58,113 bases of DNA from Candidatus Merdivicinus faecavium (GTDB lineage Bacteria > Bacillota > Clostridia > Oscillospirales > Ruminococcaceae): contig DVKD01000059.1 of NCBI GenBank assembly GCA_018716285.1, forward strand, positions 1 through 58,113, given 5' to 3'. Shown here piece by piece: positions 23,710-32,097 of this stretch. Numbering within the stretch: the stretch's first letter is position 1; each line of letters starts with the position of its first letter. The notes under the pieces are model-generated. The model did no database searches. It was not told the origin of the DNA and saw nothing but the letters and a program-made list of their open reading frames with translations. A program made the position numbers and the translations under genes.

Positions 23710-25854
23710 TCAGATACGGACCAGCCGCTGCACCAGCAGGTCGACCTCCAGCCAGAGCAGGAGGTAGGCGCTCAGCACCGGCGCCGAAAACTGCACCATC
23801 GCGCCCAGCAGGGCGAGCATGAGCACCAGCCCCGCGCCGAGCAGGATGCTGACCATCTGGATCACCCCGCTGATGGTCATCATCACCTTGACCCGCCGCG
23901 CCGCCACCAGCGAGGCCGTCATCGAGCCGAAGCTGCCGTTGTTCGCGAGGCTCGCGGGCTTGACCTTGACGAGCTGCCGGCGCTCCTCAAATTTCTCGTG
24001 CAGCCGGGCGGGCAGGATCTTGAAACAGGAGGTGTCGCAGAGGTAGAGCTCGGCCAGCCGGTCCCCGGTGACAATGGCGTCGACCGTACGGATGGAGAGG
24101 AGGATGTCGTTTTCCAAAAGCTTCTGGATGGCCTCGTCCGCCTCGCGGGAGGGCCGCAGGGTGAGGATGAAGACCGCCGTCAGCTCCCCGGCGGAGCCGA
24201 GGTAGACCAGGTCGCAGCCCTGTTCCCGGAACTTCCGTTCGTACTCCTCGCTCGGGACCCGGACGCCGTAATGCAGCATGAGCTCCCGGTTGCCGATGAG
24301 CACCCGCTTTTTCCCGACCCAGGCCGAGAGGCCCATCCCGTCCTCGTAGGCGACGGAATCCACCTCGCGGAGCAGATCGGTCCGTCCCGAAATGATCCGC
24401 AGGAAGACGCCGGAGAGGACGCTGCCGACCTTGACCAGCACTGACGCCGAATCGAGGATCGCCTCGTCGAGCCGCATCCCCTCAAAGGTCTTGATGCCGC
24501 TCAGGGTCACGCAGTCGGGCGGGAGGAGGTCCTTCGCATCAATGACGGCGGCGTTGACCTCGGCGCTGTCGGCGGTGCAGCGCTCCCCGGCCGCCAGCCC
24601 GCCGACCCGGCTTAACACCCGCGCGCTCCGGCGGAGGGGGCAGACGGTGCAGAAGAGGTTGGTCAAAGGGGAGAAGACCAGAATGATCGCCGTCATCACG
24701 GTGAGGGCAAGGTTTTTGTGCTGGGTAAACAGGTAGGTGAACAGCCCCGCACCCCCTCCGATGATGAGGGCCGCGACCGCCAGGTTTCGCCCCGCCATAT
24801 CGCTCCGGTCGCTGCCGAAGGAGATGGGGAGGAAATCGCCGAGCAGGTCGGTCCGACGGTTGATGACCGGCACGCCGTACCCGTCGACCAGCCCCTTTGT
24901 GAACTCGGAGGCGAGGCGGGAATCGGAGACGACCTGCGGGACATATTTGTCATAGTCCGAAAAGACCAGCTTGCCGTTGACCGCCGCCGTCCGGAAGACA
25001 AGCGCCCGGCTCAGCCACCCGAAGGCGAGGAGAAGCACTCCCACCGGGACGTAGAACTGGATGTTCTCGTTGGGCAGGCCCTTCGGGAAGAGGAGCTGCC
25101 CCACCGACTGCAAAAGGCAGATGGAATAGCCGAGAACCGGCAGAATCTCGCGGTTCGGCTCAAATTTTAGGAAGGAGCGCGCGCCGCTTGCCAGTATCGG
25201 CCACCCCAATCCGCCGGCAGCGGCCGCCAGGCCGGTCATAATGCCGAGGATCACCCGGGAGGGCATCTGGCCGGGCGTTTTCACCCGCTCGATGTGCAAA
25301 AAGATGGCAAAGCCAAGCAGCAGCGCCGCGATTAAGAGGGTGATCCCCCCCATCAGGATCGCCGACGCCGCCGATGAGCGGAGTTTGTCCATCTGCGCGG
25401 CGGGCGGCTCCTTCTCAAGCTTCTGCCCCAGCCCGCGGAAGGCGGGCGCATACCGGGAAGCAGGGTCGACCGGCTCATGGATGGGGGCATGCTCCCGCAC
25501 CTTGTCCGCCGGGCGGGGGCGCTGTTCCGGCTTGGCGGCGTCTTTCTCCGGCTGTTTGGGAGGCGTCTCCACGGGCGGCTCGGGATTGGCCGGAATGGGC
25601 CGCCTTGGGCGGGGCTGTTCGGCGCGGATCGCGTCGACGTCGATGGAGATTTTACCGGTCTGGACGGGCGGCTGCGCAGGGCGCGGCTTCTCGGGGCCGG
25701 AGCCACTTCCGGTCAGGCTCTTCAGCACCTCCTCAAACCCGGCCTCGGAGGCGGGCTTTGGCGGCACCGGCGCAGCCTTTCCGCCGGTGCCGCCTGCCGG
25801 GGTCACGCCGAGTTCCCGGAGGATCTCGTCAACGGAAGGTTCCACAGGCAACAC
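23710..25854 (-). CDS. P-type-ATPase-like membrane protein lacking the phosphorylation motif
   Basis: 714 residues. Residues 1-155 are Pro-rich and probably disordered. Hydrophobic segments lie near 163-187, 201-222, 236-256, 266-285, 358-376, 381-400 and 660-710. CTVCPLRRSARV (402-413) occupies the place of the CPx motif of P1B ATPases. Downstream, VIDAKDLLPP (437-446) stands where DKTGT should be. GMGLSAWVGKKRVLIGNREL (506-525) resembles the P1B nucleotide-domain pattern, FILTLRPSREADEAIQKL (562-579) resembles the D.lRp region, and VTGD (595-598) the TGD motif. GDGxND is absent. I infer a pseudo-ATPase with a sensory or scaffold role. The annotated GTG has a ribosome site too close; GTG 25845 would fit better. 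It follows the rlmB-like gene by 19 bases. Confidence 0.65.
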   Translation of the reverse strand: MLPVEPSVDEILRELGVTPAGGTGGKAAPVPPKPASEAGFEEVLKSLTGSGSGPEKPRPAQPPVQTGKISIDVDAIRAEQPRPRRPIPANPEPPVETPPKQPEKDAAKPEQRPRPADKVREHAPIHEPVDPASRYAPAFRGLGQKLEKEPPAAQMDKLRSSAASAILMGGITLLIAALLLGFAIFLHIERVKTPGQMPSRVILGIMTGLAAAAGGLGWPILASGARSFLKFEPNREILPVLGYSICLLQSVGQLLFPKGLPNENIQFYVPVGVLLLAFGWLSRALVFRTAAVNGKLVFSDYDKYVPQVVSDSRLASEFTKGLVDGYGVPVINRRTDLLGDFLPISFGSDRSDMAGRNLAVAALIIGGGAGLFTYLFTQHKNLALTVMTAIILVFSPLTNLFCTVCPLRRSARVLSRVGGLAAGERCTADSAEVNAAVIDAKDLLPPDCVTLSGIKTFEGMRLDEAILDSASVLVKVGSVLSGVFLRIISGRTDLLREVDSVAYEDGMGLSAWVGKKRVLIGNRELMLHYGVRVPSEEYERKFREQGCDLVYLGSAGELTAVFILTLRPSREADEAIQKLLENDILLSIRTVDAIVTGDRLAELYLCDTSCFKILPARLHEKFEERRQLVKVKPASLANNGSFGSMTASLVAARRVKVMMTISGVIQMVSILLGAGLVLMLALLGAMVQFSAPVLSAYLLLWLEVDLLVQRLVRI

Positions 25855-25873
25855 ATCCTTTCCGCTGCGGAAT

Positions 25874-26776
25874 TCACGCCCGCGGGTTGCGGGCGATAAG
25901 CCCCAGCCGCTGGCGGGCGACCTCGTACATGATGATGCCGCCCGCGACCGAGGCGTTCAAAGAGCTGATCTCCCCCTGCATGGGCAGCGAGACCATCACG
26001 TCGCATTTTTCCTTCAGAAGGCGGCTCATCCCACGGCCCTCCGACCCGACGATGAGGGCGACGCCCCCTTCAAAGTTGACCTCGCACCAGTTTTCCCCCT
26101 CCATGTCGCAGCCGTAGACCCACAGGCCCTGCTCCTTGAGCTCCTCGACGGTCGAGGCGAGGTTGGCGACCCGGGCCACCGGCAGGTGGGAGGCCGCTCC
26201 TGCGGAGGTCTTGAAAACAGCGGCGGTCAGCCCGACCCCGCGGCGCTTGGGGATGATGACGCCGTGCGCGCCGGCCGTCTCGGCGGTGCGGATGAGGGCG
26301 CCGAGGTTGTGGGGGTCCTCCACCTCGTCGGCAATGATGACAAAGGGCTTCTCCCCCTTCTCCTCCGCGCGGGCGAGGATGTCGGAGACCTCGGCGTATT
26401 CGGCGGCGGAAAGGGTGAGGACGACCCCCTGATGCGGGGTCCCGGCCGCCATCCCGTCGAGCTTCTGGGCGGCGACCTCCTTGATGGGGCAGCCCGCCTG
26501 CTTGGCAAGGGAAATGATCTTGGAGAGGCTCCCGCCGCTCTGGCCCTTTTCCACAAAGAGGGTGTCGGCGCTGGGGTTTGCCTTCAGCGCCTCGATGACG
26601 GCGTTGCGGCCGGCGATAAAGGCGGCGTTCTCCTCCTCGAGGGGGGTGCGGAAATCATCGTCCCGGTCTTTGCGGATCTTCGGCTCGCCTTGCGGCCGGC
26701 GGGCGGCCTTCGGATTCTGGGGTCTGCCGGGCTTGCCGGAAAAATTGCCGCGCGGGCGCTTGTTGTCGTTACGCAT
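25874..26776 (-). CDS. rlmB: 23S rRNA (guanosine-2'-O-)-methyltransferase, RlmB/TrmH family
   Basis: SPOUT-class RNA methyltransferase, 300 residues. The first 50 residues are rich in Arg/Lys/Gly/Pro and probably bind RNA. A substrate-binding domain (GRNAVIEALKANPSADTLFV) follows. The knotted SpoU domain has VIADEVEDPHNLGALIRTAE, LIVGSEGRGMSRLLKEKCD and the S-adenosylmethionine-binding SLPMQGEISSLNASVAGGI. These three motifs define the family. It should methylate G2251-equivalent 23S rRNA. A close tRNA methyltransferase role cannot be excluded. Confidence 0.92.
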   Translation of the reverse strand: MRNDNKRPRGNFSGKPGRPQNPKAARRPQGEPKIRKDRDDDFRTPLEEENAAFIAGRNAVIEALKANPSADTLFVEKGQSGGSLSKIISLAKQAGCPIKEVAAQKLDGMAAGTPHQGVVLTLSAAEYAEVSDILARAEEKGEKPFVIIADEVEDPHNLGALIRTAETAGAHGVIIPKRRGVGLTAAVFKTSAGAASHLPVARVANLASTVEELKEQGLWVYGCDMEGENWCEVNFEGGVALIVGSEGRGMSRLLKEKCDVMVSLPMQGEISSLNASVAGGIIMYEVARQRLGLIARNPRA

Positions 26777-26832
26777 AGCAGTTCCTTTCTTATTACAAAT
26801 CGTTGAAAATTGCGTTTAATATACAAATATCG

Positions 26833-27210
26833 TCATTTCACCGCCGCAAAATCGGCGGCCTGCCGGAGCCAGCTCATCAGTTCCCCGTCGATATCCTCCT
26901 CCCCGCTGATGAGGAGGTGGTGGGTCCAGCGGTTGGGGTAGGGCTCGGCCGCGGCTTCGATGCGCGGGGATTCCACCCGCCGGTCCAGCCCGAAGGTGAG
27001 GGTGAACCAGCGCTGCGGGCAGTCCGCCCTGCGCCGCACCCGGGCAAAGGAGACACAGCCGAACATCCGCCGGCGGTAAAAGGAAATCTGGGTCTTCTGC
27101 ACCTTGATCTGGATCTCCCCGATTTCCGCCTGCATGCGCCGCAGCAGGGCTTCATACAGCGGCAGCGCATCCGGCATCCGGTCAAAAAACAGGAGCAGAT
27201 CGGCGTCCAT
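26833..27210 (-). CDS. DUF5655-like small protein
   Basis: 125-residue soluble protein. It contains ALLRRMQAEIGEIQIKVQKT, then QISFYRRRMFGCVSF, and later RWTHHLLISGEEDIDGELMS, then WLRQAADFAAVK. This is the layout of DUF5655-type proteins, which are related to nucleic-acid-binding domains of uncertain function. It lies 12 bases downstream of the Nudix gene and upstream of the rlmB-like gene on the same strand. The family assignment is from memory; no function is claimed. Confidence 0.7.
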   Translation of the reverse strand: MDADLLLFFDRMPDALPLYEALLRRMQAEIGEIQIKVQKTQISFYRRRMFGCVSFARVRRRADCPQRWFTLTFGLDRRVESPRIEAAAEPYPNRWTHHLLISGEEDIDGELMSWLRQAADFAAVK

Positions 27211-27222
27211 ACGCGCCCTCCT

Positions 27223-27699
27223 TCACTCATACTCGCACCGGATGGTCAGCGATTCCGGCAGCGAGAAGATCGCTTCTTTCAGGAAATTGGGGTAAAAGTA
27301 GGTGTCGCGCAGACTGTCGAGGTCCAGCCACTCGAACTGGTGGGTGTGGCGGCCCTCCGCAAGTGTAAAGGTATCTCCCTTGTCATCCAGCGCCGTCCCG
27401 GAAAGGTCGGTCAGGAAGTACAGGCAGAGCTCATGATAGCGCTCCCCGCTGACCTCCTCGGTGAAAAACGCCTGATTGAGCCAGAGCGGGCGGACAATCC
27501 GCGCCTCGACCCCCAGCTCCTCCCGCACCTCCCGCAGCAGGGCCTCCTCCGCCGTTTCGCCGAGGGCGACCCGCCCGCCGGGGAGGTAGCAGTAGGGGGA
27601 ACGCTCGTCTTTCATGGCGAGGATTTTGCCGTCCCGCAGGGTGACTGCACAGGCCCGGTAGTTGAAAATGCCTTCTTCTGTACGAAACGTAATATCCAT
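27223..27699 (-). CDS. NUDIX hydrolase
   Basis: 158-residue hydrolase of nucleoside diphosphate derivatives. The complete Nudix box GX5EX7REUXEEXGU is visible: it starts at the Gly of GRVALGETAEEALLREV and runs through REELGV (about residues 41-63), which provides the Mg2+-binding glutamates. The start ATG has GAAAGGGAGGGTCC upstream. It lies downstream of the interrupted VOC gene and shares its direction. The substrate is not predictable. Confidence 0.93.
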   Translation of the reverse strand: MDITFRTEEGIFNYRACAVTLRDGKILAMKDERSPYCYLPGGRVALGETAEEALLREVREELGVEARIVRPLWLNQAFFTEEVSGERYHELCLYFLTDLSGTALDDKGDTFTLAEGRHTHQFEWLDLDSLRDTYFYPNFLKEAIFSLPESLTIRCEYE

Positions 27700-27749
27700 T
27701 TGGACCCTCCCTTTCAGGCGGCCATGGTCAGTTTTTCAAATAGGCTGTC

Positions 27750-27885
27750 CGCCGCCCACACAGTCATCAAAAACGCCCATGCGGGGAAACTGTGCCGAAG
27801 ACATTTTGCCTGTCAAAATGTCCGCGGATTGGTCGCGGGGCTGTGCCGCCGCGCCGTCAATTCCCGCGGGGGTGCCCCGCCCCAG
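27750..27885 (-). repeat. Repeat family R2, copy A
   Basis: Starts CGCCGCCCACACAGTCATC and continues AAAAACGCCCATGCGGGGAA, ending CCCGCGGGGGTGCCCCGCCC. It contains the hairpin GACATTTTG/CAAAATGTC. Copy B is at 28018-28150 in the same orientation. It separates the VOC gene fragment from the Nudix gene. Confidence 0.85.
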
Positions 27886-27989
27886 CGGTCGCCGTTTTGC
27901 TCCGCCGGCTCCATTTGGAGCAGGGCCTTGTAGAATGCCAGGGATTTTCCCATGTCCTCCACGCAGATATAGGTAGTGCCGAGCCGCAT
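27886..27989 (-). pseudogene. VOC (glyoxalase/bleomycin-resistance) family gene, cut off by a repeat
   Basis: The reading frame starts at ATG 27989 with a GGAAAGGAATGG ribosome site and encodes MRLGTTYICVEDMGKSLAFY, then KALLQMEPAEQNGDRW. This is the first beta-alpha-beta unit of a VOC-fold protein. Coding similarity stops exactly where R2 copy A begins; the frame then runs on through repeat DNA to a stop at 27813. A VOC protein should have about 120 or more residues. On the other side of the repeat a short open end, SLFEKLTMAA then stop, could be the original tail. Confidence 0.65.
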
Positions 27990-28017
27990 ACTGCCATTCC
28001 TTTCCAATTGGTTTATT

Positions 28018-28150
28018 CGCCGCCCGCACAGTCATCAAAAACGCCCATGCGGGGAACCTCCCCCGAAAACGGCGGTTCATCCCGCCGTTCGCGGATTTGT
28101 CGCGGGAGATACAGCCGCGTCGTCATTCCGCGGGGGTACCCCGCCCCGCT
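28018..28150 (-). repeat. Repeat family R2, copy B
   Basis: Starts CGCCGCCCGCACAGTCATC and ends at CCCCGCCCCGC, directly against the asparagine synthetase stop codon (28150-28152). Its internal hairpin arms are AACGGCGG and CCGCCGTT: a different sequence from copy A but also perfectly paired. Confidence 0.85.
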
Positions 28151-29994
28151 TAGTGGAGGATGAAAAATTCTTCGTACCACAGGATAAAGCTGTAGATGGT
28201 CCAGATTTTCTTCATGTTGAGGGCAACGCCGGATTTGTGGTCGTTTAGGAGCTTTAAGATCGCCTCCCGGTTGAAGAAGCGGTCCGCGATCTCCCCCTCG
28301 AATTTTTCCAGCACCATGCTGTAATACTTGTCCTCCCGCAGCCAGTCGTTTAAAGGCACCGGGAAGCCCAGCTTTTTCTTGTTGGCGGTGCGCTCGGGGA
28401 TCTGCTTGATGGCCGCCCCGCGGAGGGCCACCTTGGTGGTATTGCCGTCGATGCGGTACCGGGTGGGGATCTGCACCGCGAGCTCGAGCATCTTTTTGTC
28501 CAGGAAGGGCACCCGGAGCTCGAGGGAGTTTGCCATGCTCATCCGGTCGGCCTTCTGCAGGATGTCGTAGAGCATCCAGGTGTGGATGTCCGCGTATTGG
28601 AGCTGGGTCGGCTCGTCAAAATCCTTCATCTCCTCGAAGAAGGGCTTGGCATACTCGACCGGGTCCTTGGCCGGGATGCGCTTTTTCAGGTACTGCCAGC
28701 GCTCGTCCCGGGTAAAGACGTAGTTGGCCCGCATGAACCGCTCATACGGCTCCATCGCCCCCCGGACGATGAAGTGCTTGCCCTTGAAGTCCGGCGCGCG
28801 TTTGGCCAGAGCCGCCGCGCCCTTGCGGAGGAACTTGGGGATACGGGAATATTTTGCAAAATGCCCGCCCGCCAGATACATCGGGTAGCCGCCGAACAGC
28901 TCGTCCGCCCCCTCGCCGGAGAGGACGACCTTCACATATTTGGCGGCGTTTTCCGCCAGGAAATAGAGCGGCACCTCGGAGGGGTTGGGCAGCGGCTCGT
29001 CCATGTACCACTGGATCTTGGAGGCCATCCGGAAGTAGTCGTCGGCCGAGACCTTGTTGGAGATATTCTGCACCCCGATCGTCCTGGAAAAATCCTGGGC
29101 GTAGGGGAGCTCGCTGTATTTTTCCTCGGCATAGCCGACCGAGAAGGTCTTGACATCCTTGGTGACCTTGGAGACCTCTTTGACCACATAGCTCGAGTCG
29201 ACGCCGCTCGAGAGGAAGCAGCCGACCTCGACGTCGCTGATTTTATGGGCCTCGACCGATTTGGTGAACTCGTCGGTGATGAGCCTCTCCCATTCTTCCA
29301 GGGATTTGCTCTCGTCAATTTTATACTGGATGTGATAATACCGCCAAATATTCAGTTTTCCGCCTTTGTATTCAAAGCAGTGCGCCCCGGGGAGCTTGTA
29401 AACGTTTTTGAAAAGCGTCTCGTCGCAGGGAATGTACTCGTAGCACATATAGTCGGGGAGCCGGTCCTCGTTGACCTCCCGGACAAAGGACGGGTGCTTC
29501 AAAAAGGACTTGATCTCCGAACCGTAGAGGAAATCCCCGTCCTTTTTGTAGTAGTAAAAGGGCTTGATGCCGAAGATATCCCGGGCGCCGAAGAGCTTCT
29601 GCTCTGTCTTATCCCAGATGACAAAGGCGAACATCCCCCGAAGCTTCTGCAAAAGCTCCGCGCCGTATTCCTCGTAGCCGTGGAGCAGCACCTCCGAGTC
29701 GGTGGAGGTCTTGAAGACGTGGCCTTTTTCGATCAGCTCTTTCCGCAGCTCCCGGAAGTTGTAGATCTCGCCGTTGAAGGTGAGGACCTTGGTGCCGTCC
29801 TCGTTGAGGATCGGCTGGGAGCCGCCTTCCAGGTCGATGATGGACAGCCGCCGGAACCCCATCGCGATGCCTTCGTCCACATAGTAGTCGTCCTGGTCGG
29901 GCCCGCGGTGGATAATCTGGTCGGACATGGCCTTGATGACGGCCAAACGGTCGCCCTGAAAGCCGTTTGTGGTAAAGCCGGCAAAGCCGCACAT
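28150..29994 (-). CDS. asnB: Glutamine-hydrolysing asparagine synthetase family protein (AsnB/AsnH-like)
   Basis: 614 residues. The N-terminal glutaminase domain opens MCGFAGF with the catalytic Cys2, and has GFRRLSIIDLEGGSQPILNE and FNGEIYNFRELR. The C-terminal synthetase domain has the ATP pyrophosphatase motif GCFLSSGVDSSYVV (about residues 259-272) and SGEGADELFGGYP. The length is typical. The upstream gene order (D-aspartate ligase, aspartate racemase) suggests the AsnH role: amidating the D-Asp carboxyl of a peptidoglycan cross-bridge. Ordinary L-asparagine synthesis is the alternative. It is the last gene of the operon, 26 bases after the racemase. Confidence 0.93.
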   Translation of the reverse strand: MCGFAGFTTNGFQGDRLAVIKAMSDQIIHRGPDQDDYYVDEGIAMGFRRLSIIDLEGGSQPILNEDGTKVLTFNGEIYNFRELRKELIEKGHVFKTSTDSEVLLHGYEEYGAELLQKLRGMFAFVIWDKTEQKLFGARDIFGIKPFYYYKKDGDFLYGSEIKSFLKHPSFVREVNEDRLPDYMCYEYIPCDETLFKNVYKLPGAHCFEYKGGKLNIWRYYHIQYKIDESKSLEEWERLITDEFTKSVEAHKISDVEVGCFLSSGVDSSYVVKEVSKVTKDVKTFSVGYAEEKYSELPYAQDFSRTIGVQNISNKVSADDYFRMASKIQWYMDEPLPNPSEVPLYFLAENAAKYVKVVLSGEGADELFGGYPMYLAGGHFAKYSRIPKFLRKGAAALAKRAPDFKGKHFIVRGAMEPYERFMRANYVFTRDERWQYLKKRIPAKDPVEYAKPFFEEMKDFDEPTQLQYADIHTWMLYDILQKADRMSMANSLELRVPFLDKKMLELAVQIPTRYRIDGNTTKVALRGAAIKQIPERTANKKKLGFPVPLNDWLREDKYYSMVLEKFEGEIADRFFNREAILKLLNDHKSGVALNMKKIWTIYSFILWYEEFFILH

Positions 29995-30020
29995 AGGTAT
30001 CAGATCCTTTCAGTTGGAAG

Positions 30021-30740
30021 TTATCGCGTAATCAGGGAGCGGTAAGCCGGCCGGAGCGGCTTTTCGCAGAATTCGACGGAGCGCTTTGCCAGCACCTCGA
30101 GGGCGTCGAGCACCCCCGCGCCGACCGGGAAGTCCCGCTTGATGAGGGAAAGCTCGGTGCAGCCCAGGATCATGCACTCCGCCCCCTTTTGGCGCAGCCC
30201 GGCGCAAACCTCCTCAAAAAGGGGCAGCTCGGGCGGCAGGCCGGCCTTGACATTCTCGTAGATGAGGTGCATGACCTTCTCCTGCCCGTCTTTATCCGGC
30301 ACGGCCCAGCTAATCCCCTCCGCCTCCAGCGCCTGCTGGAACAGGCGGGTGGAAACCGTCCCGCTGGTGGCCAAAATCCCGGCGGAAGAGACGCCGTTTT
30401 CCTTTAAATGGGCGGCGGTCTCCTTCACCAGGTGGATGAAGGGGATGGACACCGCCTTTTGCAGCTCTCCAAAAAAGTAGTGGGAGGTGATGCAGGGGAC
30501 GGCGATGCAGGAGGTGCCCAGCGCCTCGAGGGTCCTGGCCGCCTCGGCCATCATCGGGACGGGGCTCTCCCCGCTTTTGCCCAGGATGCAGGCGGTGCGG
30601 TCGGGGATGGCGGGGCGGTCCAGAATGGTGACGTCCAGATGGTCCTGGTCGCGGGAGGCGTCGGTCATTTTGACCGTCAGCTCCAGAAAATAGGCGGTGG
30701 CCATAGGGCCCAGCCCGCCGATGACTCCTAAGCTCTTCAT
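30021..30740 (-). CDS. Aspartate/glutamate racemase family protein (probable aspartate racemase)
   Basis: PLP-independent racemase, 239 residues. The start MKSLGVIGGLGPMATAYFLE is the typical aspartate racemase opening. The two catalytic cysteines lie in CIAVPCITSHYFF (about residue 82; VPCNT/VPCIT-type) and MILGCTELSLI (about 194). The start codon overlaps the stop of the ligase gene by one base (TGATG), so the two are translationally coupled. Its likely job is to make D-aspartate for the ligase encoded just upstream. Confidence 0.92.
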   Translation of the reverse strand: MKSLGVIGGLGPMATAYFLELTVKMTDASRDQDHLDVTILDRPAIPDRTACILGKSGESPVPMMAEAARTLEALGTSCIAVPCITSHYFFGELQKAVSIPFIHLVKETAAHLKENGVSSAGILATSGTVSTRLFQQALEAEGISWAVPDKDGQEKVMHLIYENVKAGLPPELPLFEEVCAGLRQKGAECMILGCTELSLIKRDFPVGAGVLDALEVLAKRSVEFCEKPLRPAYRSLITR

Positions 30741-31969
30741 CAGTCGGTCAACCCTTTGTTCCCGAAATAGCGTTTATACTTCTGGTAGTAGTGGAACTGG
30801 TTTTTCAGCCAGAAAACCAGCCGCTTTGCGGACATATCCGGCTTGTAGTAAAGGGACTGGCAGTATTTTCCGGCCCGGATGAGGGCTTTCGCCTCCGCCT
30901 TGAGGGATTCGTCGGACACGTACCGGAAGATGACCCCCTTGGGGATGATGCTCCACAGCACCTTGCGGTCGGCGACGGTGAGGGGCTGCTCCTTGTGGTA
31001 GATCACATCGTCCGCGAGCCATTTGGCGAGATTATAGCCGGCGGCGGTGACAAAAAAGCTCGACCGCCCCTGCCGCAGGTTCATCTCAAAGAGCTTGTAC
31101 TTCCCGTCCCGGGGGTCGAGCTTCATGTCAAAGTTCGCAAAGCCCACATAGCCGATGCCCTCGAGGAAGTTTTTCATCTGCTCGTTTAGGGCGTCGTCCC
31201 GGGTGTTGATGATGGCGGCGTAGCTGCCGATGCCCTCGGGGGAATGCTCCTCCAGAAGGGCGTGCCCCAGCGCGATGAGCTTGACCTTTTTGTCCGAGCC
31301 GCAGTAGCAGTTCATGACCCGCATCTGCGCGTCGTCGCCGGGGATGTATTCCTGCAAAATCAGGTGGTCCTTGTAGGAGGACCCGTAGATGGCGTCCAGA
31401 ATGGCGTCGAATTCCGCCTTGTTCTGGGCGACGAAGACCTTTTTCTTGTGGGGGAATTTGCAGTTCCAATAGGCCACCGAGTTGGAGGGCTTGATGATGA
31501 CGGGGAAATCAAAGGGCAGCTCCACCGACTTGTAGTTTTCGCAGGAGCAGGTGGTGGTTTTGGGGAAGGCAAAGCCGTGCTCGGTGCAGACCTCGTAAAA
31601 GCTCTCCTTGATGGACAGCCGCATGAGCAGCTCCTCGCTGATGCACTCGAAGCGGTAGTAGGGCCGCAGCGCCTCCTGGTTGCGGACCAGCAGCTTGATG
31701 TAGTTGTCGCCGCAGGGGACCAGCAGCAGGGTCTGGTCTTTGGGGTAGCGGGCGGCAAAGTCGATGAGGGTCTTGCAGAAGACCGCGTCGTCCTCGAGGT
31801 TCGGCTCCGCCACCTCGACCGAGACGATGCGGGAATTGGAGGTGGCGTTTAAGCGCGCCTTGCCGATGGCGACCGAGGGGATGCCGTAAGCCTCGTGGAA
31901 GGAGCGGGCCATGCCGTATACGTTGACGTCGCTGCCGAGCAGGACGGGAATAAAATCAGGTTTACCCAA
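30740..31969 (-). CDS. ATP-grasp D-aspartate ligase (Asl-like)
   Basis: ATP-grasp enzyme of about 409 residues. PVLLGSDVNVYGMARSFHEA near the N-terminus, QEYIPGDDAQMRVMNCYC and FEMNLRQGRSSFFVTAAGYN near the C-terminus match, from memory, the D-aspartate ligase (Aslfm) of Enterococcus faecium, which attaches D-Asp to the side-chain amine of the stem-peptide lysine. The start is unsettled: TTG 31969 has GAAAGGAACG at good distance, while the longest frame starts at GTG 32014 without a ribosome site. The coupled racemase and the asparagine synthetase fit D-Asp or D-isoAsn cross-bridge synthesis. Confidence 0.85.
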   Translation of the reverse strand: MGKPDFIPVLLGSDVNVYGMARSFHEAYGIPSVAIGKARLNATSNSRIVSVEVAEPNLEDDAVFCKTLIDFAARYPKDQTLLLVPCGDNYIKLLVRNQEALRPYYRFECISEELLMRLSIKESFYEVCTEHGFAFPKTTTCSCENYKSVELPFDFPVIIKPSNSVAYWNCKFPHKKKVFVAQNKAEFDAILDAIYGSSYKDHLILQEYIPGDDAQMRVMNCYCGSDKKVKLIALGHALLEEHSPEGIGSYAAIINTRDDALNEQMKNFLEGIGYVGFANFDMKLDPRDGKYKLFEMNLRQGRSSFFVTAAGYNLAKWLADDVIYHKEQPLTVADRKVLWSIIPKGVIFRYVSDESLKAEAKALIRAGKYCQSLYYKPDMSAKRLVFWLKNQFHYYQKYKRYFGNKGLTD

Positions 31970-32028
31970 ACTGATCGTTCCTTTCGGAAATTTCTTGCGC
32001 CCGGAAACGGGCACAGCATATCCATTTT

Positions 32029-32057
32029 ATTATACACCGCTTTGGCGGCAAATACAA
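32029..32057 (-). promoter_or_regulatory. Promoter of the D-aspartate ligase operon
   Basis: Minus strand: TTGTAT (32057-32052), 17 bases, perfect TATAAT (32034-32029), about 60 bases before the TTG start. Confidence 0.7.
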
Positions 32058-32097
32058 GGCAAATCGGGATTTTTTGCGGGAATTTTCGGCGCTGCCC

